A stretch of 64,000 bases of DNA, taken from NCBI GenBank assembly GCA_047605445.1, contig JASGFP010000001.1, positions 61,501-125,500 of the forward strand. Reading direction: 5' to 3'. How positions within the stretch are numbered: the stretch's first letter is position 1; each line of letters opens with the position of its first letter. This stretch comes from JAJXWB01 sp047605445. GTDB taxonomy: Bacteria > Pseudomonadota > Alphaproteobacteria > Rhizobiales > Beijerinckiaceae. The notes under the pieces were generated by a model. The model worked only from the letters and a program-made list of their open reading frames with translations, was not told where the DNA came from and searched no databases. Shown here piece by piece: positions 1 through 6,854 of this stretch. The position numbers and the translations under genes were made by a program.

Positions 1-582
1 TCCCTCTCCAATTTGCAGCGTCAGGTTCTGCACGGCGATGCGGATCTCGGACGTCCGAAAGTAGATAGCGCGGCGCAGGCCGTGGCGCGACTCAATCCCC
101 ATGTCGTCGTCGAGCGTCATGCGCTGCGGGTGACTGCGGAAAACGTTCGCGCGCTCGTCGGCCTCTATGACATCGTCGCCGACGGTTCGGACAATTTCGT
201 CACGCGCTATCTGATGTCGGACGCCTGCTTCCATGAGGCGAAGCCGCTGGTGACGGCGGCGGTCGGCCCGTTCGACGCATCGCTGACGACGCTCAGGCCC
301 TTTGAGAAGAACGCGGACGGAACGCCAAACCCGACCTATCGCTGCCTCTTTCCAGAACCGCCGGAGGCCGGAACCGTGCCGACTTGCGAGGAGGCGGGCG
401 TGCTGGGGGCGCTCACCGGCGTCGTCGGCTCGATGATGGCGCTGGAAACGATCCGCGAAATCGTCGGTTTCGGAGAAGGCCTTGTCGGCCGCCTCCTGCT
501 GTTCGACGCGCGCGCCATGCGTTTCGAGACCCTCGCCTACGGATGGGACGAGGACAATCCGCTGAACGGAACTAAGAAATAG
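1..582 (+). CDS. ThiF/MoeB/HesA-family adenylyltransferase, 5'-truncated
   Basis: This is the C-terminal part of an E1-like enzyme. The reading frame is open from base 1 and opens with SNLQRQ, the conserved segment of the ThiF/MoeB/HesA fold, so the true start and the ATP-binding glycine-rich loop lie outside the window. The segment YRCLFPEPP followed by TCEEAGVLG is typical of the MoeB/ThiF adenylation domain. MoeB activates the small subunit of molybdopterin synthase and ThiF activates ThiS. HesA-type paralogues are common beside nitrogen-fixation and molybdenum genes. The molybdenum genes that follow favour a MoeB/HesA-like role, but the substrate protein cannot be told from this fragment. 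It ends three bases before the convergent RidA gene. Confidence 0.85.
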   Translation, partial: SLSNLQRQVLHGDADLGRPKVDSAAQAVARLNPHVVVERHALRVTAENVRALVGLYDIVADGSDNFVTRYLMSDACFHEAKPLVTAAVGPFDASLTTLRPFEKNADGTPNPTYRCLFPEPPEAGTVPTCEEAGVLGALTGVVGSMMALETIREIVGFGEGLVGRLLLFDARAMRFETLAYGWDEDNPLNGTKK

Positions 583-585
583 CCG

Positions 586-936
586 TCACTTCGCCGCGAT
601 GACCGCGATCTCGACTTTGTAGGGCGGCGCGGCGAGCTTGGCCTCCACCGTCGCGCGCGCCGGCGTGTGGCCGGCCACTACCCATGTGTCCCAGACTTTG
701 TTCATCTCGGGAAAACTCGCCATGTCGACCAGATAGATCGTCGCCGACAGGATTTTCGTCTTGTCCGAACCGGCCTGCGCCAGCAGCGCGTCGATCGTCT
801 CCAGAATCTCCTTCGTCTGCGCCTCGACGGACTGGCCCGCCGTCTTGTTGGCAACCTGACCGGCCAGGTAGACGGTGTCGCCATGCACGACGGCCTGGCT
901 CATGCGGGGGCCGACGGCGATGCGGGTGATGCTCAT
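586..936 (-). CDS. RidA/YjgF/UK114-family protein
   Basis: A 116-residue protein, the normal length for the RidA family. RidA proteins are cytosolic trimers that hydrolyse reactive enamine/imine intermediates made by pyridoxal-phosphate enzymes. Visible family features are the N-terminal segment with YLAGQVA, the central LLAQAGSDKTKIL helix region and the C-terminal ARATVEAKLAAPPYKVEI stretch, where the arginine corresponds to the conserved ligand-binding arginine. Many RidA-like subfamilies lack deaminase activity, so the exact substrate is open. It faces the ThiF-type gene tail to tail and is separated from modD by a 339-base gap, so it is probably a single transcription unit. Confidence 0.88.
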   Translation of the reverse strand: MSITRIAVGPRMSQAVVHGDTVYLAGQVANKTAGQSVEAQTKEILETIDALLAQAGSDKTKILSATIYLVDMASFPEMNKVWDTWVVAGHTPARATVEAKLAAPPYKVEIAVIAAK

Positions 937-1275
937 GCTGCGTTTTCCTGTTAAGCCCTCGCGCGGACGCCATGCTCAAATTGGCTGAACCTTATGGACG
1001 AAATTGCATCCGCCGACGGTATCGTGAAGCCGACAGGCGTTAGCACGACAGCGGAAACCGTGCAAGGCGCAGACAGGAATAGACAGTTATAAATATTTGT
1101 TTTGGTACGCGTTTCGCCAATTCTTTCTCCGTGGCGGTCTGACGGGCCCGTCGCGCCGAACCTCGTCCTCCTATATCCCTCCGGATGCATGATGTTCGCC
1201 TTTGCCCAGCTTGTTGGCGACAGAAAATTGCAAGCGCGCGAACTCAGTTCCTTGCTATTGCTCGTGCAGATTGCC
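937..1275. other. intergenic region between ridA and modD
   Basis: About 340 bases without a convincing gene. The stretch near 1079-1105 is clearly AT-richer than its surroundings. Read on the minus strand it contains a TATTTATAAC-like element that could be part of the ridA promoter. I saw no sigma-54 motif, NifA site or Mo-box here, and no strong terminator hairpin after modD. Confidence 0.4.
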
Positions 1276-2151
1276 TCAACCGAGACGCTGCTCCGCGCCC
1301 GCGCTTTCGATCGTTACGGCGACATCGCGTGGCGGCGCTGCATAGGGCGCCGAGGTCACGAGCGCCCCGGCGCCGGCTCGCGCGTAGGCCGCTGCGTTTG
1401 CAGCGTTGATTCCTCCGGCTGCTGCGACCAGCGGCGCGCGCGTCAAACGCGCGAGGCAGGCGGCGAGCTCGGCTATGTCCGTCGGCGCGAACTTCTCCCC
1501 TTGAATGACGTCGAAGCCCGCCTGCGCGGCGGCAAGGCCTTGCTCGACGGTCTTTACCTCGATCACCAGTTTCTTTTCCGGTGCGGCGATCCGCAGGCGC
1601 GCCGAGATCGCCGCGAGATCCGGCTCCTGCGTGAGCGCGAGATGCTCCGGAAAAACGAGAACGGTCTCCGACAGCCCCAGGCGGTGCATGATCGCGCCGC
1701 CGGCTCTGACCGCGGCGACGGCAAAGCGCTTGGTTCCCGGCGTGTTCTTGCGCGTGCAGGCGACCATGATCTCCGGCGAGACGGCGCGCGCCGCATCCAC
1801 GATCGCGCGCGCCGACGTTGCGACGCCGGACCAGATTTCGATCAGTGTCTGCGCGACCTTCCAACCTTGCAGGATAGCGGCCGCCGGGCCGCGCGCGGTC
1901 AGTATCGGCGCGCCGGGCGCGAGCGTGTCGCCCGAGCGCGCCTGCACGTCCACTATCGCGCCGGCGATTTCCAGGATCGTAGCGGCGTCCTCGACGAGTG
2001 CCGCGACCATCGCATCGCGCGCGACGAAGGACATGCGTGCAGGCCTTGCGCCGAGGCCGAGGGCCGACGTCGTGAGATCGCCGTGCGGAACGTCGTCGCG
2101 CAGGAGCGTTTCAAGTTCGGCGCGGGTCGCGGCGGGGGCTATTCTGTGCAT
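1276..2151 (-). CDS. modD: ModD, quinolinate-phosphoribosyltransferase-like molybdenum utilisation protein
   Basis: A 291-residue homologue of nicotinate-nucleotide pyrophosphorylase belonging to the ModD branch. The segment TRKNTPGTKR (about residues 133-142) followed by HRLGLSETVLVFPEH is the ModD version of the substrate-binding region. Members of this branch are usually encoded with molybdate transporters; their reaction is not firmly established. The start overlaps the end of the upstream ATPase gene by 13 bases, so modD is the last gene of the operon substrate-binding protein, permease, ATPase, modD. This coupling is the strongest contextual reason to link that transporter to molybdenum. 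Assignment to ModD rather than NadC rests on sequence pattern plus context. Confidence 0.88.
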   Translation of the reverse strand: MHRIAPAATRAELETLLRDDVPHGDLTTSALGLGARPARMSFVARDAMVAALVEDAATILEIAGAIVDVQARSGDTLAPGAPILTARGPAAAILQGWKVAQTLIEIWSGVATSARAIVDAARAVSPEIMVACTRKNTPGTKRFAVAAVRAGGAIMHRLGLSETVLVFPEHLALTQEPDLAAISARLRIAAPEKKLVIEVKTVEQGLAAAQAGFDVIQGEKFAPTDIAELAACLARLTRAPLVAAAGGINAANAAAYARAGAGALVTSAPYAAPPRDVAVTIESAGAEQRLG

Positions 2152-2921
2152 GGCGGCGTGCGGTCCTGGCTCCGTGGTTGGCGGGCAGCGTCGCCGGACG
2201 GCGAGGTCTGCGCAAGCAGGGCCGCCGCGATCGCCGGCCGGCGCAGAAGCGCGGCCGCCGCCTCGTAATGCGCGGCCGGATCGTCGGGCGTTCGATTGAC
2301 GACGTTGGCGACGATGCGCGCGGGACGCGCGGACAGGATGATGATGCGATCCGCGATGCGCACGGCCTCGATCACGTCGTGCGTCACGAACAGCGTGGCC
2401 ACGCCCGCCTGTCTCGTCTCCCGCATCACGGCGTCCTGCAGGCGGCGGCGCAGGCCGACGTCGAGCGCGACGAACGGCTCGTCCATCAGCAGCAATTGCG
2501 GCCGGATGGCGAGCGCGCGCGCCAGCGCCACACGCTGGCGCATGCCGCCGGACAAGGCCGCCGGCCGCTTGACGAAATCAGTTTCTTCGAGCCCGACCTG
2601 CCGCAGCCAGAGGCGGGCGCATGCGCGACGCTCGTGTCTGGCCACGCCCGTCGCCTTGAGGCCGAATGCGGCATTGTCGACGGCGTCGATCCAGGGCGCC
2701 AGACGAGGCTCCTGAAACACCAGGGCGCGGCGGACGGATCGATCCGCGATGTGGCCGGACGCGGGGCGCAGCATGCCTGCGGCGAGGCGTAGCAGGCTCG
2801 ACTTGCCGCAGCCCGATGGACCGAGCAGCGCGACGATTTCGCCGGGCGCCGCGCGCAAGCTGACGTCGTGCAGGACGGGCGCGGCGCCGAAGGCGAAGTT
2901 GACTTTCTGCAGGTCAAGCAC
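2139..2921 (-). CDS. NitT/TauT-type ABC transporter ATPase, candidate molybdate or oxyanion importer
   Basis: A 260-residue nucleotide-binding subunit. It has Walker A GPSGCGKSS at about residues 34-42, the ABC signature LSGGMRQRVALA, Walker B LLLMDEPFVALD and the switch histidine in LFVTHDVIEA. Its family is the nitrate/sulfonate/taurine importer class rather than the ModC class: the C-terminal tail is short and there is no TOBE/Mop domain, which ModC proteins normally carry. It overlaps the permease gene by eight bases and modD by thirteen, so translation is probably coupled. The cargo is unproven; modD and an upstream Mo-box-like site point to molybdate or a related oxyanion. Confidence 0.9.
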   Translation of the reverse strand: MLDLQKVNFAFGAAPVLHDVSLRAAPGEIVALLGPSGCGKSSLLRLAAGMLRPASGHIADRSVRRALVFQEPRLAPWIDAVDNAAFGLKATGVARHERRACARLWLRQVGLEETDFVKRPAALSGGMRQRVALARALAIRPQLLLMDEPFVALDVGLRRRLQDAVMRETRQAGVATLFVTHDVIEAVRIADRIIILSARPARIVANVVNRTPDDPAAHYEAAAALLRRPAIAAALLAQTSPSGDAARQPRSQDRTPPCTE

Positions 2922-3696
2922 GTGCGGGGGCGCCCTGTGCGCGCGCGTCGCCGCGCTGGCGGTCGAACAGACCGCGCAGCGGCGCGATCAGCGCGAGATC
3001 GCAGACGAGCGCCAGACCCATCACGAGCATGATCCACGCCATCGTCTCCGGCAGGTCGAGATGCGCGCGCGCGCTGGCCAGACGCGCGCCGATGCCCGTC
3101 CCCGCGCTCATCACTTCGGCCATGACACAGACTTTCCAGGCGAAGCCCAGCGCCGTCGCCATGGCCGGCAGCAGATGGCCGAGCGCTTGCGGCAGCAGAA
3201 TATCGGCCACACGCTGCCGCAGCGGCGCTCGAAACATATCCGCCATTTCATCGAGCAGCGGATCGCGCGCCGCAAGCCCCTGCAAGGCCGCGACGAACAC
3301 GACGGGAAAGATGGCGATCGACGTGACGAAAGCGGGCGCGGCGCCGGCCGGCCCGAACCACAGCAATGCGAGAACGAGCCACGCGACCGGCGGCACGCCG
3401 AGCAGGATCGTCGCGACCGGCCGGGTTGCGGCTTCCAGCGGCGGCAGGAAAGCCGCGGCGGAAGCAAGCAGCAGGCCGGCGAAGCAGGCCGACAGCCATC
3501 CTCCGAGCGCCTGCGCGCCGGTCGTGGCGATCGCGGCCGTCGCCTCGCCGGAGGCGAAGAGTTCGGCCAGCCGCGCGGCGGCCTCGGCGGGCTGCGGCAG
3601 GACAAACGGCCCGAAGACGCGTGCGCCGGCGCTCCACGCCAGCCACAGCAGCGCGAGGCCGCAGACGCCGTAGCCGAGGCGGCTCGCTGCCTTCAT
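2914..3696 (-). CDS. NitT/TauT-type ABC transporter permease
   Basis: A 260-residue integral membrane subunit of the BPD_transp_1 type with an N-terminal membrane helix (LAWSAGARVFGPFVLPQP follows it) and several further hydrophobic segments. The cytoplasmic coupling loop is recognisable around DEMADMFRAPLRQRVADILLP, the place where the EAA-type motif contacts the ATPase. The length and the FGPFVLPQP region after the first helix are typical of SsuC/TauC/NrtB permeases. It starts five bases after the stop of the substrate-binding protein gene and overlaps the ATPase gene. Confidence 0.88.
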   Translation of the reverse strand: MKAASRLGYGVCGLALLWLAWSAGARVFGPFVLPQPAEAAARLAELFASGEATAAIATTGAQALGGWLSACFAGLLLASAAAFLPPLEAATRPVATILLGVPPVAWLVLALLWFGPAGAAPAFVTSIAIFPVVFVAALQGLAARDPLLDEMADMFRAPLRQRVADILLPQALGHLLPAMATALGFAWKVCVMAEVMSAGTGIGARLASARAHLDLPETMAWIMLVMGLALVCDLALIAPLRGLFDRQRGDARAQGAPARA

Positions 3697-3700
3697 CGGC

Positions 3701-4675
3701 TTAGAAATCGAGATAGAAATCGTCCGGCGGCAGCTTGCCGCCGAGCGATTTCGGATCGAGGTCGATGAGCGTCTGATAGAAGGCGGCGAATTGCGCCTTC
3801 GCGGCGGACGCCGGAATGATCGCCATGTTGAAGCGGTCGAGCGCCTTTTCGAACACCGCGGCGCGCATGTTCATCGTCGTCTCGGCCAGCGCCGCGGCTT
3901 CCCCGCGATTGGCGAGCGTCCAGTCCTTCGCCGCTGGCAGGGCCGTCTTCAGGGCGGCGACGATCCCGGGCGACTGCTCGATGATTTTCTCATGTACGGC
4001 GACGCCAACCATCGGAATGCCGTTGGCGCCCTTGTGCCGCCCCCAGATCTCCTGAAGGCTCACGGCGCGCCGGAGCGTGCGCCCCTGCTTGCCGGCCATC
4101 ATGATCGCGGCGGTCGCCGGAGGTTCCGACAGGATGGCCGATCGCGCCTTGCCGGCGGCGAGAACCTGCGCGGCCTCCATGCCGCTCTGCACATAGCTGA
4201 GCTGGAAATCCTTGTCGGGATCGAAGCCCTCCATCTTCGCGCAGGCGCGGAAGACGAGATCGGGCATGTCGTTTTTGAAGAAGCCGAGGACGGGTTTGCC
4301 GACAAGGTCCTTCAGGTTCGTCACGTTCTCGTCGTCTGATACGACATAGAGGTGTCCAAGCCCGAGCAGGCACAGCATCTTCAGGGGCATGCCGCGATTG
4401 GCGAGGTTCGCCGGAATGTGCGTAGGCGTCGAGAAAACAAGGGTGCGGCCTGAGGCGAGGCCGGCGCGCAGATCGTCCGGGTCCATCCACGGCCGCATCG
4501 TCGCTCCCGGCGCGACCGCGCCAGACGCCACGGCGCGCGCCAGGCTGATGGAGGCGCCGGTTGGGGCCAGCAGGATTTCCAGATTGTCGGCCGGCGCGGC
4601 GATTGCGTCCGATGTCCGCAGGAAAGGGACGGACGCCAGTGCGCCGAGAACAGCGCGTTTACTCAAAAGTGTCAT
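3701..4675 (-). CDS. NitT/TauT-family periplasmic substrate-binding protein
   Basis: A 324-residue protein with an N-terminal export signal (SKRAVLGALASVPFL, then a small-residue region ending near AIAAPAD). The mature part has the NMT1/SsuA-like two-lobed pattern, including the hinge segment DLVGKPVLGFF and a second-lobe segment SAILSEPPATAAIM. It is the first gene of the four-gene operon ending in modD. A 27-base palindromic site, highly similar to the one before the globin gene, ends 15 bases upstream of its ATG and would overlap the promoter or ribosome-binding region, as expected for repression. The ligand is unknown. It is not a ModA-type protein by sequence pattern, so molybdate binding is inference from context. 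Confidence 0.85.
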   Translation of the reverse strand: MTLLSKRAVLGALASVPFLRTSDAIAAPADNLEILLAPTGASISLARAVASGAVAPGATMRPWMDPDDLRAGLASGRTLVFSTPTHIPANLANRGMPLKMLCLLGLGHLYVVSDDENVTNLKDLVGKPVLGFFKNDMPDLVFRACAKMEGFDPDKDFQLSYVQSGMEAAQVLAAGKARSAILSEPPATAAIMMAGKQGRTLRRAVSLQEIWGRHKGANGIPMVGVAVHEKIIEQSPGIVAALKTALPAAKDWTLANRGEAAALAETTMNMRAAVFEKALDRFNMAIIPASAAKAQFAAFYQTLIDLDPKSLGGKLPPDDFYLDF

Positions 4676-4692
4676 GTCGGTCGCCTCAAAGT

Positions 4693-4714
4693 GTTATATC
4701 TTCGACGATATAAG
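4693..4714. promoter_or_regulatory. Mo-box-like palindrome before the transporter-modD operon
   Basis: GTTATATC-N6-GATATAAG: eight-base arms with one mismatch around six bases. Including flanks (4691-4717), 24 of 27 bases equal the reverse complement of the site at 6733-6759, so both copies stand in the same orientation toward the gene they precede. The TATAT arms resemble published ModE/MopAB Mo-boxes. The site lies just upstream of the start at 4675 and is placed for repression. Binding by a ModE-type protein is inference; no modE gene is in the window. Confidence 0.72.
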
Positions 4715-4824
4715 ACGAGGCGCGCAAGAGCTTTGAGCAACCGCTATTGCGGCCGACCGCAAGGTCGAGGGCGCGCCCCGTTTTGCGATCAGACCTGAAG
4801 CAAGTCGCAAGCCAGCCCGCCGCC

Positions 4825-5031
4825 TCAGGCGACGGCGACCATCACGTCGGAGGCCTTGATGACGGCGAATGCCTTTCCGCCGACAGCGAGACCCAGTTCG
4901 TCCACGGATTCGTTGGTGATCGACGCAGTGACGATCGTGCCGCCGATGTCGATCCGCACATGTGCGGTCGTCGCGCCCTTCTGGATTTCGACGATCGTGC
5001 CGGGAATAGCGTTGCGTGCAGAAATTTTCAT
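4825..5031 (-). CDS. mop: Molbindin, single TOBE-domain molybdenum-pterin-binding protein
   Basis: A 68-residue protein made of one Mop/TOBE domain: MKISARNAIPGTIVEI at the start, then GATTAHVRIDIGG and the closing VGGKAFAVIKASDVM. The first residues and the SITNES segment are the standard molbindin oxyanion-binding pattern. Molbindins form hexamers that store or buffer molybdate in the cytosol. I chose the ATG at 5031 because it gives the exact family length and follows an AAGGAAG ribosome-binding site. A UUCG-loop hairpin lies a short way upstream in the likely leader. In Rhodobacter capsulatus mop is controlled by molybdate-responsive regulators; the neighbouring Mo-box-like sites suggest similar control here. 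Confidence 0.92.
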   Translation of the reverse strand: MKISARNAIPGTIVEIQKGATTAHVRIDIGGTIVTASITNESVDELGLAVGGKAFAVIKASDVMVAVA

Positions 5032-5054
5032 TGTCTCGACTTCCTTTGCGAGGC

Positions 5055-5070
5055 GCGCCGCGAACGGCGC
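5055..5070 (-). other. UUCG-tetraloop hairpin in the mop leader
   Basis: On the minus strand the sequence reads GCGCCG-TTCG-CGGCGC, a perfect six-pair stem closed by the very stable C(UUCG)G loop. It ends 24 bases before the mop start codon. It could affect mRNA stability or translation. It is not followed by a T-run, so it is not a clear terminator. Confidence 0.5.
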
Positions 5071-5162
5071 ACGGCCTATGCAAGCCAAGCTAATATTCTC
5101 TCCGCGATACAGCGCAAAGGCGATAAATTTGGCGCCGCCCGCGCGTATTTGTCGCGGTCTGC

Positions 5163-5717
5163 TCAGGCCGCCTCGACGCTCGCCGCAGGCTCGGTCACGC
5201 GCGACCACCAGGCGTCGAGCGAGTCGGCTGCGACATCGATGAATTGCGCATAGTCGCCAGCGAAATCCGTCCAGGCTTGCGTCATCGACGGAGCAACGGC
5301 GGTGACGATCGGAACGCCTGCGAGCAATGCGGCGCCAAAGGCGTCGATCAGGCCGCCGCGCGCGGCCTCCATCTTGCCGAACTTGCTCAGCACGATGAGA
5401 TCGACGCCGCGCGCAATCGTCCGTTCGACCGTGGCGCAGGCTTCGGCAAGTCCGCGCGGATCGAGATTGCAGGCCGTCGACCCCGCGCCCAGATCCTGCG
5501 AGATCGGAATGATCGCATCGGTCGCGAGGTCGCGCAGCGCCAGTCGCCCGCATGCGCCGCCGCCACAGTCCCCGTTGATCTCCACGACGCCTGCCACGCG
5601 AATGCCGCGTGCTTTCATGCACGCGGCGAAGTCGGCGAGCGTGGTCTGGATCGCAGCGCTCGATGCGCCTTGCAGCGCGACGATCGGCCGGAACGGAAGA
5701 GACCCGATAGCGATCAT
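5163..5717 (-). CDS. DUF2478 family protein in molybdenum locus
   Basis: A 184-residue protein recognisable as DUF2478 by the segments VVEINGDCGGG near residue 45, LRDLATDAIIPISQDLG and DLIVLSKFGKMEAARGGL. The family is found next to molybdate transport and storage genes in alphaproteobacteria, but its biochemical role is not known to me. The ATG at 5717 has a strong GGAGGAG ribosome-binding site; an open frame continues upstream but lacks family similarity. The first strand-loop region (LQGASSAAIQTTL) sits where a phosphate-binding loop could be, yet it does not have a canonical GxxxxGK[ST] pattern. It follows the EF2563-type gene after 17 bases, so the two are probably cotranscribed. Confidence 0.82.
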   Translation of the reverse strand: MIAIGSLPFRPIVALQGASSAAIQTTLADFAACMKARGIRVAGVVEINGDCGGGACGRLALRDLATDAIIPISQDLGAGSTACNLDPRGLAEACATVERTIARGVDLIVLSKFGKMEAARGGLIDAFGAALLAGVPIVTAVAPSMTQAWTDFAGDYAQFIDVAADSLDAWWSRVTEPAASVEAA

Positions 5718-5734
5718 GAACTCCTCCTCTCGCC

Positions 5735-6604
5735 TCAATGAACAATCGCCGCTACGCCGGCGACAGAGCGTTTGCGAACCTGCGCAGTTCCAATTGCGGC
5801 GACGGTCGCCTCGCCGATGGCGCGGCCGCGCTCGTCCATCCCGGTCCATTTGGCCTTGCGTCCACGCGGGTCGATCTCGAGCAACTTGACCCCTGCTGGC
5901 GTCCGGGCGCTGTCGCGCACGATGCCACGCAGAATGCCGTCGATTGGCGCATGCACCGGCAGGCCGTCGAGATGGCCGAGGACGAAGCCCTTGAAGATGC
6001 GCATGCCGATATCCACCGGCGTGTGCCAGAGCCCGTCGCGGTCCGAATAGACGAAGCGTTCGCGACCTACGCCGCCGAGCGGTCGGGCTTGGCCGTCCGG
6101 CGAATCGGTCGCGCCGTCGGCGACGATCGCGCCGTTCCTCGACGGCCGCGTTTCAACCGCGACGTCGCAATTGGCGCCGACGACGAAATTCGGGCCGAGG
6201 CCGACGGTGACGCGCGCAAGACCGCGATAGTCAGGCGTGACGCGGTGCTTTTGCATGCGCGCGTCGACCAGTACGGCGGGCGCTCGCAGCGCGAGCAGAT
6301 CGGTCAGATGCAGCTCCGTGACCGCGACGCGGCGCGCGCGCGCCAATACGTCGACGATTTCGATCGCATTTTCCGCCCGCTCGCCATGCACGCCTTCCAG
6401 GATTGCGACATCGCCGAACAATGCGTCGTGGAACGACATGGCGCGTCGAATGACCGGCGGAAACGGATCGTGGCTCATGGCCACCGCATAGCCCGCGCCG
6501 GTGAGATGAACGGCGACGGCCGACGCGATTTCATTGAGCCCGAGCACGATCGCCAGGGGACGCGCATCTGCGGCGTAGAAGGCGGAAAGATTCGCGTCTG
6601 TCAT
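5735..6604 (-). CDS. EF2563/YqeB-family molybdenum hydroxylase accessory protein
   Basis: A 289-residue protein of the family named EF2563 (YqeB), described as part of a selenium-dependent molybdenum hydroxylase maturation system. Visible family features are the N-terminal Rossmann-like start (AIVLGLNEIASAVAVHLTGAGYAV), the PPVIRRAMSF segment and the central GLGPNFVVGANCDVAVET region. No selenium-pathway gene (selA, selD, yqeC) is in the window. The neighbours mop, DUF2478 and the transporter-modD operon suggest a wider role in delivering molybdenum. It is divergent from the globin gene, and the shared 250-base gap holds a Mo-box-like site. Confidence 0.82.
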   Translation of the reverse strand: MTDANLSAFYAADARPLAIVLGLNEIASAVAVHLTGAGYAVAMSHDPFPPVIRRAMSFHDALFGDVAILEGVHGERAENAIEIVDVLARARRVAVTELHLTDLLALRAPAVLVDARMQKHRVTPDYRGLARVTVGLGPNFVVGANCDVAVETRPSRNGAIVADGATDSPDGQARPLGGVGRERFVYSDRDGLWHTPVDIGMRIFKGFVLGHLDGLPVHAPIDGILRGIVRDSARTPAGVKLLEIDPRGRKAKWTGMDERGRAIGEATVAAIGTAQVRKRSVAGVAAIVH

Positions 6605-6735
6605 GTCGCTCCCCGTGCTGTCGGGACTCGCGCAGCAAGAGGCGGACCAAGGGTGCAGTTGACGGAAATTTTCGTGATTTCAATTCAATGCAGCGCGCGC
6701 GTGGACCGAAGCACGCATGGTGCGTCGGGTTCCGT

Positions 6736-6757
6736 CTTATATTGTGAAAGATATAAC
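6736..6757. promoter_or_regulatory. Mo-box-like palindrome between yqeB-like gene and globin gene
   Basis: CTTATATT-N6-GATATAAC, the second copy of the site at 4693-4714 and in inverted orientation on the plus strand. Its flanks are also conserved, so the conserved unit is 27 bases (6733-6759). Its orientation relative to the globin start (6855) is the same as that of the first copy relative to the transporter operon. It may act on the globin gene, the divergent EF2563-type gene, or both. Confidence 0.7.
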
Positions 6758-6854
6758 ACGGATTGTAGCGACCATGTACGAATGTCCCCGGCCGCGGCGC
6801 GTGCGGTCTGGCGCCATCCTTGCGGCGCAAGCAAAAACGAAGGAGTCCACGGCC

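Noticed and set aside
5090..5112. A third Mo-box before mop
   Set aside because: Only a partial TATC/GAATATTAG pattern with wrong spacing and weak symmetry; kept as a remark on the leader, not as a site.
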